Source of the DNA: Pseudomonas putida
GTDB lineage: Bacteria > Pseudomonadota > Gammaproteobacteria > Pseudomonadales > Pseudomonadaceae
DNA length: 64,000 nucleotides
Direction: 5' to 3'
Assembly: GCF_002025705.1 (NCBI RefSeq)
Contig: NZ_CP018846.1
Span: forward strand, 5,323,501-5,387,500
Shown: one piece after another, positions 58,501 through 64,000 of the stretch
How the letters are laid out: every line of letters begins with the position of its first letter
Position numbering within the stretch: the stretch's first letter is position 1
Position numbers and translations under genes: made by a program
Notes under the pieces: generated by a model
Seen by the model: the letters and a program-made list of their open reading frames with translations, nothing else
Database searches by the model: none
Told to the model about the DNA's origin: nothing

Positions 58501-61015
58501 ACTGCCGGATCACAGCGCTGCCGACTTCGACCAGTTGGCAAATGCGATCACGCAATACTGGTATGATCACGCCTTTGCAGCACATGGCAGCCTGACTACG
58601 CCGCTGCGCCTGGAGCGTTTGTCGCTGCTGGACTTTCCTCTTGATTTACCCACATTTTTCACCACAGCCGTCAGCGATCTGCAACTGCTCGAAACCCAAC
58701 CTGAACGCTATGAAAGCGTGCGTGAACACACGCCGCGCTTGAACAGCATGCTGCGGCAATTCGCCAACCTGAGAACACTCGAGATCAGCCGCGCTTACCG
58801 GCAAGAAGCGACGCCTTCACCGTTCTTGTTCAGCTTGCCGCTGATCGCAGAGCAGTTGCCCTCTTTGCAAGCGTTGAGCCTGACCCACCAGAACATCCAG
58901 ATTTCCACGGCAGATATCGAAAGCCTCGTGGGCCTCGCCGACCTTAGACACCTGGACATCAGTGGCAATCGTTTATCCGACGACAGCCCACCCGACTTCA
59001 GCCGGTTGAGCCTGGATTACCTGGGCCTCAACAACATGCAGCTGGAACACTGGCCAGATGGACTGCCCTACAGCACCGCCTCACGCATGCGGCAGATTTC
59101 CCTTCAAAATAACCAGATCACGTTGCTGCCCCACTTCCTGCTGGAGAGCGTTCACGGCCTTAACGAACATCTCCAAGTGCTCCTGCAAGGCAACGCCATC
59201 AGTCATGACCATATGCTGGCAGTGATGCTCGACCAGAATGGTTTTGGGGCGCACTTGGAGTGGGACCAGCCTGATGACTTCCGTGACCTTCTGGCTCGGC
59301 ATCTCGAACGGCGTCAACAGCTGTACGACCATATGGACAACTACGTCAATGCCTCCTCCTCGGCCACAACAATCAGTCAGGCAGTGCTGGCCGGCAGAAT
59401 GAGGATCGCTACGGCACTCAGGCAGTTCTGGAGTAGCCAGGAACTCCGTCGGCTTAGCATCCCGCTGCGCCTGTCAGGTATTGCATTGGAACTGCTCCCA
59501 GCTCGGTTACCCGCGTTCTTCACCGAGCGGATCAGCAACCTTAGCCTCGAAAATATCAGCGGTACCACCGCGCAACTACAAGACCTGCTCAGTCGCTTCC
59601 CGCAGATGACAAGCTTGACTCTGGAAAATTACGTGCGCGCACAACAGGATTTGCCGACGGCTCTACGGCAGGCCCCCCAGCTCACCTACCTGGCACTGCG
59701 CAACACCGGGCTGGAGGTCAACCAGGCCTTCATGGATGCATTGGCACCATTGGGCAGGCTCGAAATACTGGACCTCAGCAACAACCGTGTTGGCACGATA
59801 ACCCAGGCACCACGCACACTCACGCGCATCCGGCGTCTCGACCTCAACGAAATGCGCCTTGACCAATGGCCAACCTGGGTTGATGACCTGCTACCACTGG
59901 AAATGCTGGATCTGAGCGATAACCAGATCACCGAGCTACCTACCCGCATCTGGCAGAACCTCGATAACGACGAGCTCGTCAGCACACTGGGTCTCCACGG
60001 GAACCCATTGTCAGCGGAAACGGTTCATCGCGCACGTGCATCATCGGAAAGCCGCAGCAGCTTCACGATAAGGCTCGATGCCCCTGAAGAATGGGACGAA
60101 GCGCTGCTCAACGAGTTCCTCGACGCCTCTTCGAGCTCGCTCATCGACGATATTCCCAGGCTCACGGACTGGCTTCTGGCATCAGAGGTTGAGAACGAGG
60201 CATTGCGCGACACCTGGGAACAACTTGAACAATCGGGTGATGTCCAGGACCTGCTCGCCCTGGTGGGCCGCCTGAAAAACGCGTCCACCTACCGCAGTGA
60301 GGACACCCGCGTGGAGTTCTGCGTACGGGTACGGAAGGTACTGGTCAGAGCATTGCTCCACCCTGACGAGCGGGCACTCTTCAATATCCAGGCCAGTGAA
60401 GCCCTGACAAAGGAAGATGGTAGCCGCACCTGCTATGACGGCGCGCTGCTGACCTTCAAGAAGATCGAGTTCTACATTGCCAGCGAGCAATTGGATTTCG
60501 ACGGCGCGGACAACGAGGCCAACCTTTACCGTGAACTTCGCCGTCTGTATCGCCTGCATACGGTAGATGAAGTGGCCACGCGCGAAGCCGGCGACCGGGA
60601 TGTCGCCGAGGTGCGCCTGACCTACCTGCGCGAACTCAACGGTCCGCTACAGCTAGGCCAGCCTGTCGACAGGCTGCTCTATGCAATCAATCCCAGTATC
60701 GAGGAGTTGATCGATGCCGAGTTGCAGGTTCAGCGTGGTGAACACGGCGAGGGCTTCCTGCGCTTTGCCGGCGCCAATGAAGTGTGGGTCCAGCACTTGC
60801 GCCAGGTTCATGCGGAGCGTTTCGCGCAGATAGAAAGCAACTATAGGGCCCAGGTAATTGAATTGCAGGAGAGAGACCCTGAGCGTCCGCTGGATACCCT
60901 GACTGAAGCATTCAATGCCCTCGAGAAAAGTCGGCAAGCCCGCGAATCCCATCTGATCCTCGAACTCACCGCCTTCGCCGACCCTGATCGCAAGCCACGC
61001 TCTTCGAGTGAATGA
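55502..61015 (+). CDS. giant toxin-like protein with leucine-rich repeats and a NEL-type E3 ubiquitin ligase domain
   Basis: 1837 residues from ATG 55502 (MTMDKENSIAYALIAEKTPE), preceded by ATAGGTTC; the frame is open to 55352 but with no better start. Order seen: N-terminal DUF6543-like region (ARLCRELDIGGKYQAKLHSI, SVALYIPGDAETPLKEFASQ), a hydrophobic stretch at about 423-505 (NIAGFFLPVVGEVMLGVCAL), a beta module (GLRHHQGRSWLKIDGQAYSV), about 500 residues of spacer, leucine-rich repeats at about 1030-1510 (LADLRHLDISGNRLSDD, LEILDLSNNRVGTI), and a C-terminal about 310-residue domain with TCYDGALLTFKKIEF, matching the CxD catalytic motif of NEL/IpaH ligases (Cys1644). It would transfer ubiquitin to host proteins if delivered into eukaryotic cells. 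No secretion gene or chaperone nearby. Confidence 0.78.
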   Translation: MTMDKENSIAYALIAEKTPEWMKTAPPSSHALMKQVISGNADKLQQACQAEPAIAKALATEHARVQAATVEVQALYKNLPGLKAFASELLNTAIKDTFGFELDVCTHYLLDVRHLDQQPGQDIRAYKQATHSLLETALRNFEASAAEPGGMDNANALLKKSVILDSKGFMGTVPIPNTLDIAPERFARLCRELDIGGKYQAKLHSIHYSDIKTGATNQATYEKIAALERCLFTQSLHLARLHNNISHSLYEAALALPLDAPVQSPTLTFSVLSLWDVQLTRLRLFEYRPSGGKASVALYIPGDAETPLKEFASQTEAELWLRDRLLDRTEYLEHCMKERDKALLQTKLLDRLKPYTLTVKGTHERTADPHAVLHLQALQLSGPLLQGLVTEKVFRHEEDAAFHAIPTTLIDTITAVSYREHLLQKALTALNIAGFFLPVVGEVMLGVCALQLAYEVYEGIESWAHDDQQQAYQYLLDVVANVAEMAAFTLAIKAVGGGVGAAVGGAAEPAPLTEPIPVETPSFIEELDDVELPEGKTKLWRADLAPYAQPIDIPETLQPDNLGLRHHQGRSWLKIDGQAYSVTRSAAGEGYRIEHPTRPDAYQPPLRHNGADIWLHPLDRPEQWQVNELLGRSGVRHEQIEGDTARRLLRISDVDEDTLRKVLCDNQRLPGQLDDTFARFKLYQAIERANPLALPGEIQRDFQQQYQRLPASEGRGAEMIRTRYPKLPFPVIDELLGNATASELGELGNGKVPRRLADEVRLLQQQIRLNRAYEGLYLDRLRNWDTDCLALQTLERLPGWPTDISITLKQRMYSPSQSISTGPVDALPGTTIISAHAGYIVIRSESPEAPLNAHASLYGALFEAFSETQRAALGIDDGHALKAMVQQADPLPRPALRKVLGMQQVPPDFRSPMRLANGRIGYPLGGNRTRNSSISRQTLLARIRQVSLYAPQPRFAEQIMAVLEGRNLDRTAINDQLDNLLEQRRQLQSSLSNWRQRAAVLPDHSAADFDQLANAITQYWYDHAFAAHGSLTTPLRLERLSLLDFPLDLPTFFTTAVSDLQLLETQPERYESVREHTPRLNSMLRQFANLRTLEISRAYRQEATPSPFLFSLPLIAEQLPSLQALSLTHQNIQISTADIESLVGLADLRHLDISGNRLSDDSPPDFSRLSLDYLGLNNMQLEHWPDGLPYSTASRMRQISLQNNQITLLPHFLLESVHGLNEHLQVLLQGNAISHDHMLAVMLDQNGFGAHLEWDQPDDFRDLLARHLERRQQLYDHMDNYVNASSSATTISQAVLAGRMRIATALRQFWSSQELRRLSIPLRLSGIALELLPARLPAFFTERISNLSLENISGTTAQLQDLLSRFPQMTSLTLENYVRAQQDLPTALRQAPQLTYLALRNTGLEVNQAFMDALAPLGRLEILDLSNNRVGTITQAPRTLTRIRRLDLNEMRLDQWPTWVDDLLPLEMLDLSDNQITELPTRIWQNLDNDELVSTLGLHGNPLSAETVHRARASSESRSSFTIRLDAPEEWDEALLNEFLDASSSSLIDDIPRLTDWLLASEVENEALRDTWEQLEQSGDVQDLLALVGRLKNASTYRSEDTRVEFCVRVRKVLVRALLHPDERALFNIQASEALTKEDGSRTCYDGALLTFKKIEFYIASEQLDFDGADNEANLYRELRRLYRLHTVDEVATREAGDRDVAEVRLTYLRELNGPLQLGQPVDRLLYAINPSIEELIDAELQVQRGEHGEGFLRFAGANEVWVQHLRQVHAERFAQIESNYRAQVIELQERDPERPLDTLTEAFNALEKSRQARESHLILELTAFADPDRKPRSSSE

Positions 61016-61021
61016 CCGTGA

Positions 61022-61825
61022 TTAACGACCGTAGCGCTCACGCCCCCATGACAATGTCGTTTCGAGTAACTTGCGCAGCACCTCCTGGGTGTTCTGCGCA
61101 AGTTCTTCGCGATAGGCGAATGGCTCGCGCTCTTCCATGTAAGTGCTTTGAGCAAGCTCCAGCTGCACTGCGTGGATGTGATTCTGCGGGTTACCGTAAT
61201 GCCGGGTGATGTGACCGCCCTTGAAGCGCCCGTTCAGCACATGGCTGTAGGCTGGTGCCTGCGCACAAACGCCACGCAGCCGTTCAGCCAGTTCCGGATC
61301 GCAGCTGGCACCATTGAACGTACCCAGGTTGAAGTCCGGTAACTTGCCGTCGAACAGGTGCGGGATCAGCGAGCGGATCGAGTGGGCATCCCACAGCAGT
61401 GCGTAGCCGAACTCATCGCGCAGGCGCGCCAGCTCATCCTGAATGGTCTGGTGATACGGCCGCCAGATCTGCTCCAGGTAGGTTTTGCGCTCATCGGCGG
61501 AAGGCACCTGGCCCTCCTTGAACAGCGGCTCGCCCTCGAACAGCGTGGCCGGGTACAAGCCAGTGGTCGCGCCAGCGTACAGCGGCTTGTCGTCATCCGG
61601 CCGGTTCAGGTCGATCACGAAACGCGAATACTCCGCCGCCACTACGCTGGCCCCCAGTTCACGGGCGAAGTCGTAAAGGCGCGGGATATGCCAGTCGGTA
61701 TCGGGCAGGCTGCGTGCCGGTTCGACCAGGCCATTGCGCACGGCCGGGGTCAGTTCCAGGCCTGCGTGGGGCATGCTGATCAACAGGGGCAAACGGCCCT
61801 GCTGGAAACTCAGTACCTTGTCCAT
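61022..61825 (-). CDS. hutG: N-formylglutamate deformylase
   Basis: 267 residues from ATG 61825 (MDKVLSFQQGRLPLLISMPH). N-formylglutamate amidohydrolase family (SMPHAGLELTPAVRNGL, SRFVIDLNRPDDDKPLY, LLWDAHSIRSLIPHLF, GGHITRHYGNPQNHIHAVQL), with His and Asp metal ligands visible. Last step of the five-step histidine degradation route of pseudomonads, giving glutamate and formate. Follows hutI by ten bases. Confidence 0.95.
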   Translation of the reverse strand: MDKVLSFQQGRLPLLISMPHAGLELTPAVRNGLVEPARSLPDTDWHIPRLYDFARELGASVVAAEYSRFVIDLNRPDDDKPLYAGATTGLYPATLFEGEPLFKEGQVPSADERKTYLEQIWRPYHQTIQDELARLRDEFGYALLWDAHSIRSLIPHLFDGKLPDFNLGTFNGASCDPELAERLRGVCAQAPAYSHVLNGRFKGGHITRHYGNPQNHIHAVQLELAQSTYMEEREPFAYREELAQNTQEVLRKLLETTLSWGRERYGR

Positions 61826-61835
61826 CTTGCCTCGC

Positions 61836-63041
61836 TCAGTTGGATATCTCGTTGCCCTTGCGCACCACGCGCTTGGGCAAGTCGCCGCCCAGCCAGTAGG
61901 CCAGGTCAGCGGGACGGGCGATCTGCCAGGCGACGAAGTCGGCGACCTTGCCGACCTCCAGCGAGCCGTGGCTGTCACCCAGGCCAAGTGCCGTGGCAGC
62001 ATGCAAGGTGACGCCGGCCAGAGCCTCTTCCGGGGTCATGCGGAACAGCGTGCAGCCCATGTTCAGCATCAGGCGCAGCGACAAGCCTGGCGAGGTACCT
62101 GGGTTGAGGTCGCTGGCCAAGGCAATCTTCACGCCGTGGTGGCGCAGCGCATCCATCGGCGGCAGCTGGGTTTCGCGCAGGAAATAGAAGGCACCCGGCA
62201 ACAGCACGGCGACCGTGCCGGCGGCGGCCATGGCAATCGCGTCTTCTTCGGTCATGAACTCCAGGTGGTCGGCCGACAACGCCTGGTAGCGTGCTGCCAG
62301 GCTGGAACCATGCAGCGAAGACAGCTGCTCGGCATGCAGCTTCACTGGCAGGCCCAGTTCTTGCGCCTTGATGAACACCTTTTCGACCTGTGCCGGGGAG
62401 AACGCCAGGTGCTCGCAGAAGGCGTCCACCGCATCCACCAGGCCTTCAGCGGCCAAAGCTGGCAGCATCTCGTCACAGATGTGCGCAATGTAGTCGTCCG
62501 CCCGGCCGGCGTATTCCGGCGGCAAGGCATGGGCTGCCAGGCAGGTGGCGCGCACCGCCAGCGGCAGCTCGTCGGCCAGGCGCCGGGCCACGCGTAGCAT
62601 CTTGCGCTCGTTGGCCAGGTCCAGGCCATAGCCGGACTTGACCTCAAGGGTGGTCACGCCATCACGCATCAACGCCTGGACCCGCTGGCGAGCACTGGCG
62701 AACAGCTCATCCTCGCTGGCCGCGCGGGTGGCCCGCACGGTGCTGGCGATACCGCCGCCCTGGGCGGCAATCTCGGCATAGCTGACGCCCTGCAGGCGCT
62801 GCTCGAACTCGCCGCTGCGGTTGCCACCGAACACCGCATGGGTGTGGCAGTCAATCAGCCCTGGGGTGACCCAGGCGCCGCCCAGGTCCACCGTGCGGTC
62901 AACGTCGAACGGCTGCAACTCGGCACGCGGGCCAATCCACTCGATAAGCCCGGCACAGGTGACGATGGCCGCATCCTCGATGATCGAGTAACGGCCCTCG
63001 GCCATGGTTGCCGCGTGGCAGTGCTGCCAGAGGGTTCTCAT
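61836..63041 (-). CDS. hutI: imidazolonepropionase
   Basis: 401 residues from ATG 63041 (MRTLWQHCHAATMAEGRYSI) with AAGGAGA upstream. Amidohydrolase with metal ligands in VTPGLIDCHTHAVFGGNRSG and TTLEVKSGYGLDLANERKML, HAEQLSSLHGSSLAARY, and the DLNPGTSPGLSLRL end. Third step of histidine degradation. Second gene after the permease. Confidence 0.96.
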   Translation of the reverse strand: MRTLWQHCHAATMAEGRYSIIEDAAIVTCAGLIEWIGPRAELQPFDVDRTVDLGGAWVTPGLIDCHTHAVFGGNRSGEFEQRLQGVSYAEIAAQGGGIASTVRATRAASEDELFASARQRVQALMRDGVTTLEVKSGYGLDLANERKMLRVARRLADELPLAVRATCLAAHALPPEYAGRADDYIAHICDEMLPALAAEGLVDAVDAFCEHLAFSPAQVEKVFIKAQELGLPVKLHAEQLSSLHGSSLAARYQALSADHLEFMTEEDAIAMAAAGTVAVLLPGAFYFLRETQLPPMDALRHHGVKIALASDLNPGTSPGLSLRLMLNMGCTLFRMTPEEALAGVTLHAATALGLGDSHGSLEVGKVADFVAWQIARPADLAYWLGGDLPKRVVRKGNEISN

Positions 63042-63056
63042 GTGCAATCTCCTTGA

Positions 63057-64000
63057 CTAGCGGTGCAGCTCGACCGGGACGTGCTTGCCTGCGCGCGGCT
63101 TGCACCACAGCAGGTAGGACGCCACCAGGAACACCACCCAGACCACACCGACCAGCAAGGCCGCCTGGGTATCCGGGAAGTAACCGAGCACACCGAAAAT
63201 GAACACCATGAAGGCAATGGCCATGGCCGGGCCATAGGGCCAGAACGGTACCGGGAACTTCAGCTGGGCCGCCTCTTCACGGCTCATGCTGCGGCGCATG
63301 GCCACCTGGGTGACCAGGATCATCAGCCACACCCAAACGGTGGCGAAGGTAGCGATGGATGCGATCAGCAGGAACACGTTTTCCGGGATCAGGTAGTTGA
63401 GCAACACCCCGACCAGCAACGCCGCGCCCATCACCACCACGGTCATCCATGGCACACCGTGCTTGGACAACTTGCCAAAACTGCGCGGCGCGTGGCCTTG
63501 CTGGGCCAGGCCATACATCATGCGGCCGGCACCGAAGATATCGCTGTTGATTGCCGAAATCGCGGCCGAGATCACCACGATGTTCAGCACGGCAGCAGCC
63601 GAGCCAATGCCCAGGTGGCTGAAGATCTGCACGAACGGGCTGCCTTCGCTGCCGATTTGCGGCCACGGGTACAGGCACATCAGCACGAACAGGGTGAGCA
63701 CGTAGAACAGCAGGATGCGCAGGGGCACGGCGTTGATCGCCTTGGGGATGACGCGCTGCGGGTCCTTGGCTTCACCGGCGGTGACACCGATGATCTCGAT
63801 GCCACCGAAGGCGAACATCACCACGGCGAAGGAGGCGATCAGGCCGCCGATGCCATTGGGCATGAAGCCGCCATGCTCGATCAGGTTACTGATGCCCACG
63901 GCATGTTCGCCACTCACCTGGCTGAAGCCGAAAGCCATGATGCCGAGGCCGGCCAGGATCATCGCCACGATGGCGCCTACCTTGAGCAGCGACAGCCAGA
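63057..64000 (-). CDS. amino acid permease of the APC superfamily (histidine/proline type), partial
   Basis: The coding frame runs to the right edge without a start, so about 314 C-terminal residues are visible. Hydrophobic helices with APC motifs: GGIEIIGVTAGEAKDPQRVI, LRILLFYVLTLFVLMCLYPW, AISAINSDIFGAGRMMYGLA, GVPWMTVVVMGAALLVGVLL. ProY/HutT-type permeases are typical here, and the place directly upstream of hutI supports histidine or urocanate-pathway uptake. Substrate not proven by sequence. The N-terminus is outside the window. Confidence 0.88.
   Translation of the reverse strand, partial: WLSLLKVGAIVAMILAGLGIMAFGFSQVSGEHAVGISNLIEHGGFMPNGIGGLIASFAVVMFAFGGIEIIGVTAGEAKDPQRVIPKAINAVPLRILLFYVLTLFVLMCLYPWPQIGSEGSPFVQIFSHLGIGSAAAVLNIVVISAAISAINSDIFGAGRMMYGLAQQGHAPRSFGKLSKHGVPWMTVVVMGAALLVGVLLNYLIPENVFLLIASIATFATVWVWLMILVTQVAMRRSMSREEAAQLKFPVPFWPYGPAMAIAFMVFIFGVLGYFPDTQAALLVGVVWVVFLVASYLLWCKPRAGKHVPVELHR

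Noticed and set aside
61022..62002. Longer hutG frame starting at 62002
   Set aside because: The extra 59 codons read as Arg/Ser-rich shadow of hutI; the family start is at 61825.
1..64000. CRISPR arrays, tRNA/rRNA genes, insertion sequences, prophage genes or an origin of replication
   Set aside because: No regularly spaced direct repeats, no cloverleaf or rRNA sequence, no transposase or integrase reading frame, and no cluster of DnaA boxes were seen; the repeats present are paired REP-type palindromes.

Overview
The window is chromosomal DNA of a fluorescent pseudomonad, most likely of the Pseudomonas putida group. The evidence is gene content and order (pilGHIJ-chpA next to gshB and a tonB3-like gene, hslVU, phaC1ZC2D facing phaFI, ubiEJB-hisIE-tatABC, opgGH, hutGI), the high G+C codon use, and intergenic paired palindromes that look like pseudomonad REP elements. 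No rRNA, tRNA, CRISPR array, transposase or phage gene was seen. Nearly all of it reads as core genome.

Layout. 1-6435: a YceI-like gene (cut by the left edge) behind cytochrome b561, a periplasmic flavin amine oxidase with an Ala/Pro/Lys tail, a small gene with a probable frameshift, bioA, rsmE and a hemolysin-III-type membrane protein. 6600-15398 (minus): a Chp-type chemosensory operon, pilG-pilH-pilI-pilJ-chpA-chpC, without genes for the receptor methyltransferase or methylesterase. 15595-24255 (plus): gshB, tonB3-like, yqgE-ruvX-pyrR-pyrB-pyrC' (the last lacking the zinc ligands), hslVU behind a clear heat-shock promoter, and a DUF971 gene. 24256-36085: the medium-chain PHA locus. phaC1-phaZ-phaC2-phaD run on plus and phaI-phaF on minus; matching inverted repeats upstream of phaC1 and phaI look like PhaD operators, and phaC1 also has a sigma-54-like -24/-12 element. 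A 1564-residue toxin-like gene (31095-35789) sits divergently from phaI, followed by a small PHA-system gene. 36210-42310: ubiE-ubiJ-ubiB, hisI-hisE, tatA-tatB-tatC and a second rsmE-like gene. 42411-46401: two tandem chemoreceptor genes, each with a FliA-type promoter. 46506-49074 (minus): a polar amino acid ABC transporter. 49349-55320 (minus): opgG-opgH for osmoregulated periplasmic glucans, then pip-dtd. 55502-61015 (plus): a 1837-residue toxin-like protein with leucine-rich repeats and a C-terminal domain resembling NEL-type E3 ubiquitin ligases. 61022-64000 (minus): the end of a histidine-utilisation cluster (amino acid permease, hutI, hutG).

The least ordinary content is the pair of giant toxin-like proteins (31095-35789 and 55502-61015). 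They share several sequence modules and sit as single genes between housekeeping genes. One shares its upstream region, with a probable PhaD operator, with phaI. The other looks like a eukaryote-directed ubiquitin ligase effector. Family names were assigned by reading the translations; no database search was run.
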